DNA of 7,810 bases from Chloroflexota bacterium. GTDB lineage: Bacteria; Chloroflexota; Dehalococcoidia; Lucifugimonadales; Lucifugimonadaceae. The translations under genes were made by a program, and so were the position numbers. This document shows, piece by piece, positions 1 to 6,691 of the stretch. The notes under the pieces were generated by a model. It was not told the DNA's origin and did not search any database. It worked only from the letters and a program-made list of their open reading frames with translations. Location: assembly GCA_016210435.1 (NCBI GenBank), contig JACQUF010000039.1, forward strand, positions 1-7,810, in the 5' to 3' direction. The number at the start of each line of letters is the position of its first letter. The stretch's first letter is position 1.

Positions 1-2
1 CC

Positions 3-584
3 CTGTACGACGGCGCCCCCGGCACGCTCTACCGGTTCGATCCGCCCAACGGCGATGTCGCAGTCGTCGCCGACGGGATCGGAATCAGCAACGGGATGGG
101 CTTTTCGCCCGATCTGAAGACCTTCTACCACACCGATTCGACGGTCCGCACGATATGGGCGTACGACTACAACGTTCGAACGGGCGCGGTATCGCACAAG
201 CGCGAGTTCGTGAAGATGCCCAAGACCGAAGGCATTCCGGATGGCATGACCGTCGATTCGGAAGGTTTCGTCTGGGCCGCGCTCTGGTACGGCGGTGCCG
301 TTGTCCGATTCGATCCCTACGGAAAGGAAGAGCGCAGGATTCGATTCCCGGTGACTCAGACCTCGAGCGTCATGTTCGGCGGAAAAGACATGAACGAGCT
401 CTATGTGACAAGCGCCTGGAATGGGACCGGGGAGCCTGCCGGCGGCCTGGAGCCATCGGGATACGACCTCCGGGCTCACCGGGGAGGCGAGCTGTACCGG
501 GTGAAGCTCGACATCCAGGGCAAGCCGGAATTCGAGACGGACTTCCCGACGTCGTCACGAGGCGCGAGCAGAAAGGGCGAATAG
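3..584 (+). CDS. SMP-30/gluconolactonase/LRE-like protein, 3' part (5' end outside window)
   Basis: The reading frame is open from the left edge and ends at TAG, giving 193 residues, about two thirds of a usual 290-300 residue SMP-30 family protein. The family forms six-bladed beta-propellers that use a divalent metal to hydrolyse lactones such as gluconolactone. Visible blade motifs are GTLYRFDP, GISNGMGFSPDLKTFYHTDS and EGIPDGMTVDSEGFVWAALW, followed by GGAVVRFDP. The Asn of SNGMGFS (residue 30 of the fragment) and the Asp of IPDGMTVD (residue 80) match the metal-binding Asn and Asp of the family; their 50-residue spacing equals that of N154 and D204 in human SMP-30. The first metal ligand (a Glu near the N-terminus) lies outside the window. 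An in-frame ATG at 96 is internal to the SNGMGFS motif and is not the start. The last 15 or so residues look like a non-conserved tail. Substrate cannot be told from sequence. The gene converges on the minus-strand operon with 7 bp between the stop codons. Confidence 0.88.
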   Translation: MYDGAPGTLYRFDPPNGDVAVVADGIGISNGMGFSPDLKTFYHTDSTVRTIWAYDYNVRTGAVSHKREFVKMPKTEGIPDGMTVDSEGFVWAALWYGGAVVRFDPYGKEERRIRFPVTQTSSVMFGGKDMNELYVTSAWNGTGEPAGGLEPSGYDLRAHRGGELYRVKLDIQGKPEFETDFPTSSRGASRKGE

Positions 585-591
585 CCGGCTT

Positions 592-1551
592 TCAGACCAG
601 CGGCAAGACCTCTTTTGCCAGCTGCTCGATCCCCTCAACCGTGGCTGCGGTCGACGGGGCTGCCACCGAAAACACAATGTGCCCGGCGCCCGCCGCCCGG
701 TACCTGCGCAGGTCTGACGCAACCTGTTCAGGGCTTCCCGTGAATACCACGCGGACGCCGTCCATATCGACCTCCGGCTCGCCCAGCCTGAGCGTATGCC
801 GGACGGAGAGTTCGACCGAATCTGCCGCCCTCCGGTTCCGGGCGAGCAGATCGGCCAGTTTCTTCCGGCCGTAGGCCACTTCATCTGGAGTCAACCGGAT
901 GCAGTGCCAACCGTCACCGAGCGCGGCGGCCCTTCCCAGAGCGGCATCCGTATTGCCTCCAATCCAGATGGGCGGATGCGGCTTCTGCACCGGGGGCGGG
1001 AAGAACGAAACGCCGCTGAATGACCAATCGCGCGCCGTGTACCCGGATTCTCCAGCGCATAGCGCCTTGAAAGTTCGAATGTGTTCATCGGTAATGGCGC
1101 CCCGTCGCCGGAATACCGCGCCCATCGCCTCGAACTCCTCCGGCATCCAACCGGCGCCGACCCCGATCGTGAGGCGGCCCCCGGACAGGACATCGAGGGT
1201 GGTCAGCATCTTCGCGTTCAGGACGGGATGCCGGAATGGCAAGACCAGGACGCTCATACCCAGCCGCAACCTGGGCACGAGCCCGGCCAGGAAACTCAAC
1301 GTCGTTACGGCCTCGAGAACGTTTTGCGCCGCGGGATTGAGGGCGCCGGCGCCAAACTGAGCGGGATACCGTTGGCCCAGATCTACCGGATAGACCGAAC
1401 GGTCGCTCACCCAGACCGAGTCGAGTCCAAAAGATTCTGTTGCCCTGGCACGTCGTTCGACGTAGTCCTTCTGCTCCGGTCCTGTGAAGACCGGCGAGAC
1501 CGATGTCGTGAGCGCGATCCCAATACGAGGGGACCGCTCGCTAGCTGCCAT
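592..1551 (-). CDS. LLM-class F420-dependent oxidoreductase (luciferase-like TIM barrel)
   Basis: This 319-residue protein has the luciferase-like monooxygenase fold used by F420-dependent (sometimes FMN-dependent) oxidoreductases in the cytoplasm. Recognisable landmarks are GLDSVWVSDR (residues about 42-51), the strand-helix LRLGMSVLVLPFRHPVLNAK, the cofactor-binding segment GRLTIGVGAGWMPEEFEAMG (about 125-144), KPHPPIWIGGNTDAALGRAA (about 189-208) and a C-terminal DLRRYRAAGAGHIVFS strand. The length fits the single-domain TIGR03619-like subgroup of probable F420-dependent enzymes. The ATG start overlaps the stop of the upstream protease gene by 11 bp (ATGGCAGCTAG is shared), and a GAGG lies 9 nt before it at 1561-1564, so translational coupling is likely. 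It is the last gene of the yihY-htrA-LLM unit. The substrate is unknown. The cofactor assignment is inferred from family resemblance; no F420 biosynthesis gene is present here to support it. Confidence 0.88.
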   Translation of the reverse strand: MAASERSPRIGIALTTSVSPVFTGPEQKDYVERRARATESFGLDSVWVSDRSVYPVDLGQRYPAQFGAGALNPAAQNVLEAVTTLSFLAGLVPRLRLGMSVLVLPFRHPVLNAKMLTTLDVLSGGRLTIGVGAGWMPEEFEAMGAVFRRRGAITDEHIRTFKALCAGESGYTARDWSFSGVSFFPPPVQKPHPPIWIGGNTDAALGRAAALGDGWHCIRLTPDEVAYGRKKLADLLARNRRAADSVELSVRHTLRLGEPEVDMDGVRVVFTGSPEQVASDLRRYRAAGAGHIVFSVAAPSTAATVEGIEQLAKEVLPLV

Positions 1552-2686
1552 CGGCAGGCGCCTCGTCGAGGGTCACCGTCAGGGAATGCCGCTCCTCGCC
1601 TCGCGCGATCTCAATGCCGACCTGGTCGCCGGGACGGTGCGACCAAAGGATCCCAAGAAACTGGTCCCAACTGGAGACTCCGCGGCCATCGAACTTCAAG
1701 ATCACGTCGCGCGTCAGGATCCCCGCCCGCTTCGCGGGGCCCTCGCCCACCGCGGTGACGAGCACGCCGTTACCGGCCTTCAGGCCAAGCTGCTGAGCGA
1801 TCGCCGGGTTCAACGTGCGCCCAAATATCCCGATCAGCGGCCGGCGTATGCGGCCGACTTCGATCAAGTCGGTGGTGAACCGCTGAACGGTATCCGAATT
1901 GATGCTGAAACCGATGCCGCGGGCCTCGGCAAGGATCGTCGTGTTGATGCCTACAAGCTCGCCGTTCAGGTTGACCAACGGACCTCCGCTGTTGCCCTCG
2001 TTGATCGCTGCATCGGTCTGAATCAGATCGGTCAGCGTTGTCCCGCTGCTCGTTCGGACGGTCCTTCCCAGGGCGCTGATGATCCCGACCGTGACGGTCG
2101 GCGTGCCCTCGAGGCCGAGCGCATTGCCGAACGCGACGACCCAGTCGCCGACCCTGGCAGAGGATTTCTCCGCGAATTCCAGCGACGGGAGCCCATCCGC
2201 GTCGATCTTCAGCACTGCGATATCACTGCGGCTATCGCGTCCAACGACCCGTGCGGGAAAGACGCGATCGTCCGCGAGCGCCACCTGGATAGAGTTCGCG
2301 CTGGCAATCACATGGTCGTTGGTGATGATGTAGCCATCGGGCCGGATTATCACGCCGCTTCCAGCGCTGTGCTGTTCTACCGGGCGCAGGAAGAAATCCA
2401 GGGCGGTTATGTTCACATCCACCGAGACCACTGCGGGTGACACCTTACTCACGACTTCGCGCAGGCTCGGGAGTGAGCCGTTTTCAACCGCGATCGGCGT
2501 GGCCGCCTCGGGTTCGCCCTTATTGGCCGCGTCATTGGCCGGCGCCGCGGGCTGACCCCCAAAACACGCGGCTGTCGTGACAACGATTACCAGGGAAAGC
2601 GGGAGAAAGAGAAAGCTATTCAGGGTTGGCAAGGGATAGAGGCCGGGACCGAATCCGGTCAAGATTTTTCGAAAGCTCGGCAACAC
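1541..2686 (-). CDS. HtrA/DegP-like S1C serine protease with one PDZ domain, probable lipoprotein
   Basis: This is an extracytoplasmic quality-control protease of the trypsin-like S1C family. With the GTG start chosen here (381 residues) the order is: signal segment SFLFLPLSLVIVVTTAAC, with a possible lipid-anchor Cys at 41; an Ala/Pro/Glu-rich linker to about 70; protease domain about 72-270; PDZ domain about 288-377. The triad is complete: His125 in TNDHVI, Asp155 in SDIAVLKID and Ser233 in EGNSGGP. A single PDZ domain resembles DegS or many non-proteobacterial HtrA proteins rather than two-PDZ DegP. The lipobox TTAAC is non-canonical (Thr at -3), so a plain membrane anchor is possible. GTG 2686 has AGGA 5 nt upstream and retains Arg-Lys before the hydrophobic stretch. 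Alternatives are ATG 2749 (402 residues, 134 bp inside yihY), TTG 2662 and TTG 2632. The gene lies between yihY and the LLM gene and overlaps both. Confidence 0.9.
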   Translation of the reverse strand: MLPSFRKILTGFGPGLYPLPTLNSFLFLPLSLVIVVTTAACFGGQPAAPANDAANKGEPEAATPIAVENGSLPSLREVVSKVSPAVVSVDVNITALDFFLRPVEQHSAGSGVIIRPDGYIITNDHVIASANSIQVALADDRVFPARVVGRDSRSDIAVLKIDADGLPSLEFAEKSSARVGDWVVAFGNALGLEGTPTVTVGIISALGRTVRTSSGTTLTDLIQTDAAINEGNSGGPLVNLNGELVGINTTILAEARGIGFSINSDTVQRFTTDLIEVGRIRRPLIGIFGRTLNPAIAQQLGLKAGNGVLVTAVGEGPAKRAGILTRDVILKFDGRGVSSWDQFLGILWSHRPGDQVGIEIARGEERHSLTVTLDEAPADGS

Positions 2687-3551
2687 GTCGTTCCTGATCC
2701 AATCTGTTGAGAAAAGCCGTATAGCGCGCCGTTCCCAGCGCTCCTGCAAGCAAGATGATCGCGGAAACGTAGACCCAGGCTAACAGGGCAAGCACCGCGC
2801 TGACCGCGCCGTACAGGTCCAACGTGCGAGGGAAGGTCCTGAGGAACTCGACGAAAGCAACGGTCGCAATCTCAAAAATGAGGCCCGCACCGATCGCCGA
2901 CAGCCAGGCGTCCCGGAATCGCACGCGTGTATTGGGCAACCACTTGTACAGGATCAAGAAAGTCGGAAATACGGCCAGCCATGGCACCGCGACCGCGAGC
3001 CTGGCCAGGAAGTCGGCGACGAACGGGGCACGGTCTGCGAGCAGGGCGTTGAGAAGACGCTGGGCTGCGTTCGGGAAGGTGGTCATGAACAGGGTGAAGA
3101 GCAGGAGTGAAGAGGCGCCGACCATGAGGGAGAAATCCATGAATCGTTCCTGGAAGAACGGGCGGGTGCGCCGAATCCCCCAGATCTGATTGATGCTCTT
3201 GCGTATTGCGCCGAATACGCCGGTCGACGCCCAGAACAGCGCGGCAACGGCAATACTGCTAGTCACAATCTTGAGTTCTGCGACGCGCCGCAGCGTGTCG
3301 GTCACGAGCTTCTCGCCAACCGGAAGCTGTTTTGGGAGCTCTGCGATCAGCCAGTCGCTCACCCGTTCCGAGCCGAATGCCCAGCCCATGAAGGTGACCA
3401 CCGCGATGAACAGTGGGAAAAGAGAAAAGAGTGAATAGAAGGAAATTGCCGCGGCCATATAAGGGCCGTTCTTGCCAAGGAACTCATTGAAGGCCCCTGC
3501 ACAGAACTTGATGAAACTCGCGAAATAAACAAACGCGGTGACCAGGTTCAT
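2616..3551 (-). CDS. YihY/virulence factor BrkB family inner membrane protein
   Basis: This 311-residue polytopic membrane protein belongs to the YihY/BrkB (UPF0761) family, once misnamed ribonuclease BN; no biochemical role is firmly established. Family landmarks are present in order: NGPYMAAAISFYSLFSLFPL (about 28-47) in the first membrane segment, FWASTGVFGAIRKSINQIWG (about 105-124), the YKWLPNTRVRFRDAWLSAIG loop and helix, and LDLYGAVSAVLALLAWVYVS in the penultimate membrane helix. About six membrane helices are expected. A charged tail of roughly 30 residues follows the last one, and the DNA encoding it also contains candidate starts of the htrA gene. The ATG at 3551 gives a normal N-terminus just before the first conserved motif; its ribosome binding site is weak (CGGAC). 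It is the first gene of the minus-strand unit and is divergent from trkH/ktrB. Co-transcription with an envelope protease is compatible with an envelope role, but that is inference. Confidence 0.92.
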   Translation of the reverse strand: MNLVTAFVYFASFIKFCAGAFNEFLGKNGPYMAAAISFYSLFSLFPLFIAVVTFMGWAFGSERVSDWLIAELPKQLPVGEKLVTDTLRRVAELKIVTSSIAVAALFWASTGVFGAIRKSINQIWGIRRTRPFFQERFMDFSLMVGASSLLLFTLFMTTFPNAAQRLLNALLADRAPFVADFLARLAVAVPWLAVFPTFLILYKWLPNTRVRFRDAWLSAIGAGLIFEIATVAFVEFLRTFPRTLDLYGAVSAVLALLAWVYVSAIILLAGALGTARYTAFLNRLDQERRVAELSKNLDRIRSRPLSLANPE

Positions 3552-3609
3552 GTCCGGTATTTTCGAGCCAGTCGACGGGAAGCCGCAATGGCGATTTCGG
3601 GCATCGCTG

Positions 3610-3615
3610 TAAAAT
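3610..3615 (+). promoter_or_regulatory. Possible -10 element for the trkH operon
   Basis: TAAAAT matches the sigma-70 TATAAT consensus at five of six positions and stands out as AT-rich in the divergent spacer. No good -35 hexamer is seen 16-18 bp upstream. If used, transcription would start near 3622, inside the left arm of the inverted repeat described next, so promoter and full leader structure may be alternatives. Weak evidence. Confidence 0.2.
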
Positions 3616-3679
3616 GCGGCCGCGGGACAGCCGTGAGGCTGTCCTTCGTCGTTTCCGGGGCGGTCCTACGAGGCCGCAT
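3614..3679 (+). promoter_or_regulatory. Long imperfect inverted repeat / candidate structured leader RNA upstream of trkH
   Basis: The outer arms ATGCGGCC (3614-3621) and GGCCGCAT (3672-3679) are perfectly complementary. After a G/A mismatch, CG (3623-3624) pairs with CG (3669-3670). Inside, GGACAGCC (3625-3632) can pair in two ways: perfectly with GGCTGTCC (3637-3644), giving an 8-bp hairpin with a GTGA (GNRA-type) tetraloop; or 7 of 8 with GGCGGTCC (3659-3666), extending the outer stem into one long hairpin. The compact hairpin is followed by TTCGTCGTTT, a T-rich but imperfect tract. The structure ends 47 bp before the trkH start. I do not recognise a known riboswitch class. The strand is assigned only because trkH is the nearer downstream gene; it could instead act as DNA or in the yihY leader. 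Confidence 0.4.
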
Positions 3680-3726
3680 GTCATTCCCCGTCCAATAGAC
3701 GCGACCTGGCCGGGAGCGCGTGCCGC

Positions 3727-5187
3727 TTGCAGCAGACACCACTGCCCAAAACTGGCGACGCAGTAGTACGCGTGCTACGCGAGGCGACGCTCGCGCCGGT
3801 CCTGATCCGGCTGACGCAGCGAAGGGCGTCGTACCGCGGGCCGACGTCGCCGATGATGATCGTCTACAGCTACGTCGTGCTGGCGACGGTCGGATCCGGG
3901 CTGTTGATGCTCCCATGGGCCAACACGCTGCCCGGTTTCTCGCCATTCAAGACAGCGATATTCACCGCGATATCGGCAATAACCGTGACTGGCCTTACCG
4001 TGGTTGACACAGCCACCTACTGGAGCGACTTTGGCCACGGCGTGATTTTCGGGCTGATCCTGATCGGCGGCCTCGGCTTCCTGACGGGCGCGGCGTTCCT
4101 CCTGATCCTGCTCGGCCAGCGCATCGGTCTTCAGAACCTGCTGGTCCTTCGAGAGGGTGTCGGCGTGCGCCAGATCGGCGGGCTCGACGCATGGGTGCGC
4201 AATGTCGTGCTTGCCGCGGTAGGGATCCAGGCGATCGGAACGACGCTGTTGTTCCTGAAGTTCTACGTGTGGCAGCCGCTCTGGGACGGAATCGCCTGGA
4301 CGGAGGCGCTATGGCTGGCGGCCTTCCATGCCGTCTCGGCATTCAATAACGCCGGGTTCGACATCATGCCTGCCGATCGCGTGGGAGGGGTCAGCCTCAC
4401 CGGTTTCAAGGGCGATTACGCGGTCCTGAGCGCGATGGGAGTCCTCGTCGTATTCGGTGGGATCTCGTATGCGGTCCTCCACGACGTCGTCAAGACTCGC
4501 GGCACATTCTGGAGGTTCAGGCTCGAAACGAAGCTGGTGCTCATTGCCACAGCCATCCTGCCTGCTATTGGGATGGTGACGTTCCTGGGCTTTGAGTACA
4601 CCCGTCCGCAGACGCTCGGAAACCTGAACGTGTTGCAGAAGGTCGCGAACGCGTCGGTGCACTCTGTGATGACTCGTACTGCGGGATTCAACTCAGTCGA
4701 CTATTCCGAGACTTCCCGGTTGACCAACCTGGTCGCGAGCCTGCTCATGTTCATCGGCGGCGCGTCTACATCCACCGCGGGCGGCATCAAGGTTGGAACC
4801 GCGGTGGTTATCAACCTTGGCATATGGCAAAACCTGACAGGGAGGCGGCACATCCGCGCGTTCAAACGTGAGATCCCGGACGACGTGATCAGGCGCGCGA
4901 TGGTGGTGGTGCTCATCTCGATCGGGCTCGTAGCCCTGTTCGTGTTCCTGATCGTCGCCGTCGAGGGAAGGTCTCTGTATGACGTCCTGTTCGAGGTGCT
5001 TTCCGCGTTCAGCACCGTGGGACTCTCGACCGGAATCACTGGAGCGGCAACGGAGACGGGCCGGGCAATCCTCATGGCGGCGATGTTCATCGGGAGGTTT
5101 GGCCCGCTGGCACTTGCGCTCTGGATGATCGGACCGCCCGTCGTCGAACGTTATCGATATCTGGAGGAGGAAGTTAGAATAGGCTAG
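3727..5187 (+). CDS. Potassium uptake translocating subunit, TrkH/KtrB family (KtrB-like)
   Basis: This 486-residue membrane protein is the potassium-translocating subunit of a Ktr/Trk system. It has the superfamily architecture of four repeated helix-P-loop-helix units. The four selectivity-filter segments are visible: ITVTGLTVVDT (Gly89), SAFNNAGFDI (Gly210), MTRTAGFNSVDY (Gly320) and SAFSTVGLSTG (Gly432). All four filter glycines are kept, as in KtrB. The flexible gating-loop region FIGGASTSTAGGIK (about 342-355) and the conserved Arg of FIGRFGPLAL (Arg457) are also present. The start is TTG with GGGAG at 3712-3716, 10 nt upstream; no in-frame ATG precedes the first membrane helix, and a downstream GTG in the VVRVL segment is possible. 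About 40 residues, Arg-rich near their end, precede the first helix. The RCK regulator follows after 3 bp, so the two form one complex. The structured repeat upstream may control expression. Confidence 0.93.
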   Translation: MQQTPLPKTGDAVVRVLREATLAPVLIRLTQRRASYRGPTSPMMIVYSYVVLATVGSGLLMLPWANTLPGFSPFKTAIFTAISAITVTGLTVVDTATYWSDFGHGVIFGLILIGGLGFLTGAAFLLILLGQRIGLQNLLVLREGVGVRQIGGLDAWVRNVVLAAVGIQAIGTTLLFLKFYVWQPLWDGIAWTEALWLAAFHAVSAFNNAGFDIMPADRVGGVSLTGFKGDYAVLSAMGVLVVFGGISYAVLHDVVKTRGTFWRFRLETKLVLIATAILPAIGMVTFLGFEYTRPQTLGNLNVLQKVANASVHSVMTRTAGFNSVDYSETSRLTNLVASLLMFIGGASTSTAGGIKVGTAVVINLGIWQNLTGRRHIRAFKREIPDDVIRRAMVVVLISIGLVALFVFLIVAVEGRSLYDVLFEVLSAFSTVGLSTGITGAATETGRAILMAAMFIGRFGPLALALWMIGPPVVERYRYLEEEVRIG

Positions 5188-5190
5188 CGC

Positions 5191-5850
5191 ATGAAGAAAC
5201 AAGTCACGGTAGTCGGCCTCGGCCGCTTCGGCTCCCGCATTGCGCGCACCCTCTACCAGCTCGGCCACGACGTCATGACCATCGATCTCGAAGAGGCGCG
5301 CGTCCAGCAGATGATGGGCGAGGTGACCTACGCGGTACGGGGCGACGCCACGAACGAAGCCGTACTGCGGGAGCTCGGCGTCCACAACTTCGACGTGGCG
5401 ATCGTTGCCATCGGCACCAATGTCCAGGCGAGCATCATGGTCAGTGTGTTGCTCAAGACGATGGGCATCCCGTACATCGTTTCGCGGGCGAATAACGAGC
5501 TGCACGGCAATACGCTCGAACGGATCGGCTGCAACAAAGTCGTGTACCCGGAGATGGAAATGGGCGTGCGCCTGGCGCACGGACTCTTCAACCCCAACGT
5601 CCAGGAACACATGGAGATCACCCCGTCCTTCGGCATTTCTCGGATCGCGGTCCCCGACCGCTATACCGGGATGAGCCTTGCCGAGTCTGGTCTGGCAGGC
5701 AAGGGAGACCGCGACGGCCTCCTCGTGGTCGCGATGAAGCGCGGGGACGAAGTCACGCTAAGCCCCGATCCCGACGAGAAGCTGCTCGTGGGCGACGTCC
5801 TCGTGGTCGTAGGCTGGGACAACCTGGTCAGCAAGATAACGGCGGGCTAG
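5191..5850 (+). CDS. Potassium uptake regulatory subunit, TrkA/KtrA family (RCK_N + RCK_C)
   Basis: This cytoplasmic 219-residue protein has the one-copy RCK layout typical of KtrA/KtrC (about 220 residues), not the doubled 458-residue TrkA of enterobacteria. The RCK_N (TrkA-N) Rossmann domain occupies about 1-125: glycine motif VVGLGRFGSRIA (Gly9, Gly11, Gly14), acidic Asp32 at the end of the second strand for the nucleotide ribose, and RGDATNEAVL (about 50-59). A TrkA-C domain follows at about 135-219, with the conserved pattern SLAESGLAGK, LLVVAMKRGDEV and LLVGDVLVVVGW. In this family, octameric rings bind ATP/ADP or NAD(H) and gate the KtrB pore; the C-domain can bind cyclic di-AMP in some lineages, which cannot be judged here. 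The ATG follows the ktrB-like stop by 3 bp; the strong GGAGGAGG at 5163-5170 is too distant to be an ideal ribosome binding site, so coupling is likely. Confidence 0.93.
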   Translation: MKKQVTVVGLGRFGSRIARTLYQLGHDVMTIDLEEARVQQMMGEVTYAVRGDATNEAVLRELGVHNFDVAIVAIGTNVQASIMVSVLLKTMGIPYIVSRANNELHGNTLERIGCNKVVYPEMEMGVRLAHGLFNPNVQEHMEITPSFGISRIAVPDRYTGMSLAESGLAGKGDRDGLLVVAMKRGDEVTLSPDPDEKLLVGDVLVVVGWDNLVSKITAG

Positions 5851-5851
5851 G

Positions 5852-6691
5852 TTGGGAAAGCGCCTTGGCTTTCTCGGACCCGCCGGGACTTACAGCGAAG
5901 AGGCCGCGGTGGTCTACGACCGCGGGTCTGAAAAGGTGATGTTCGCCTCGATCGGGCAGGTCACCGAAGCGGTTGAGCGCGGCGCCATCGAAGAAGCGAT
6001 CGTCCCGATAGAGAACAGCCTGCAGGGGTCGGTCCCCGAGGTCCTGGACTTCCTGATTCGAACGCCAAAAATCAAGATCTGCAACGAGCTTGCGATCAGG
6101 ATCCGCAATTGCCTGATGGTCAAGCCCGGGACCAGGCGGGAACACATCCGCAAGATCTATTCGCACCCGCAACCGCTTGGTCAGTGCCGCAGGTACCTGG
6201 CGCAGAATTTTCCAAACGTCGAGCCCGTCGCGGCGTTATCGACCGCGAGCGCGGTGACGGACATGCTTGCGAGCGACGTGCCTGCGGCCGCGATCGCCCC
6301 CCGGCGGGCAGGGGAGCTCTACGGAGCCGAAATCATCGCGGAGGACATCCAGGACAGGCAGAACAATTTCACCCGGTTCGTGGTACTCGCGCCGGCTGAT
6401 AACCCGCGGACGGGCAGGGACAAGACGTCCATCGCCTTCTCATTCGACAAGGACCAGCCAGGCCTTCTCTACGCCGTCATAGGGGCCTTCGCCAGGCGAG
6501 GGATCAACCTCACGAAGGTTGAATCGAGGCCCACGGGTGAAGAGCTCGGGCGGTATGTATTTCTCGTGGACCTGGAAGGGCACCGTACCGACAAGGTCGT
6601 GATCGAGGCGCTGGGCGAGGTCGGTACTCATACGTCGATGCTGAAGACATTCGGCTCATATCCGGTCTTCGACCTTCACAAGACTGGCTGA
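5852..6691 (+). CDS. pheA: Prephenate dehydratase, monofunctional, with C-terminal ACT domain
   Basis: The enzyme converts prephenate to phenylpyruvate, water and carbon dioxide in phenylalanine synthesis. At 279 residues it is the stand-alone form without a chorismate mutase domain. The catalytic PDT domain (about 4-182) begins GFLGPAGTYSEEAA and carries VPIENSLQGSVPEVLD (about 51-66), the YSHPQPLGQC motif (103-112) and NNFTRF with the essential Thr174. The ACT domain (about 193-270) has DQPGLLYAVIGAFARRGINLTK and ESRP at 224-227, the pattern used for phenylalanine feedback inhibition. The start is TTG, one base after the stop of the RCK gene, with GGCGGG at 5841-5846 five nt upstream. A TAA at 5837-5839 closes the frame just above, and the conserved motif begins at residue 6, so this start is well fixed. 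Linkage to potassium uptake genes instead of aro/tyrA genes is unusual; I infer shared transcription, not shared function. Confidence 0.95.
   Translation: MGKRLGFLGPAGTYSEEAAVVYDRGSEKVMFASIGQVTEAVERGAIEEAIVPIENSLQGSVPEVLDFLIRTPKIKICNELAIRIRNCLMVKPGTRREHIRKIYSHPQPLGQCRRYLAQNFPNVEPVAALSTASAVTDMLASDVPAAAIAPRRAGELYGAEIIAEDIQDRQNNFTRFVVLAPADNPRTGRDKTSIAFSFDKDQPGLLYAVIGAFARRGINLTKVESRPTGEELGRYVFLVDLEGHRTDKVVIEALGEVGTHTSMLKTFGSYPVFDLHKTG

Noticed and set aside
155..874. 239-codon + strand frame crossing the SMP-30 and oxidoreductase ends
   Set aside because: It spans two convergent genes, is Arg/Ser-rich, and both true genes have strong family motifs in other frames.
1484..2440. 318-codon open frame on the + strand
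   Set aside because: It lies antisense to the HtrA-like gene, whose catalytic triad and PDZ domain are intact. The product is Arg/Asp/Gly-rich without family motifs, as expected for the shadow of a GC-rich gene.
3625..3644. PyrR-binding-like hairpin (CCGTGAGGCT)
   Set aside because: GNGAGGYU matches part of the PyrR consensus, but the 5' side of the loop does not fit and no pyrimidine gene is near. The match can arise from a simple GNRA-loop hairpin.
3614..3679. Cyclic di-AMP (ydaO) riboswitch
   Set aside because: The position upstream of a potassium transporter is suggestive, but the element is shorter than ydaO riboswitches and lacks their conserved core segments as I know them.
3614..3766. 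50-codon ORF beginning ATGCGGCC inside the inverted repeat, possible leader peptide
   Set aside because: It overlaps the start of the ktrB-like gene, has no good ribosome binding site, and its Arg-rich product shows no run of a regulatory amino acid. The ATG is explained by the palindrome arm.
4693..5610. 305-codon open frame on the - strand
   Set aside because: It is antisense to the KtrB and RCK genes. The product is His/Asp/Arg-rich and has no recognisable domain; the long open frame follows from codon bias in the opposite strand.
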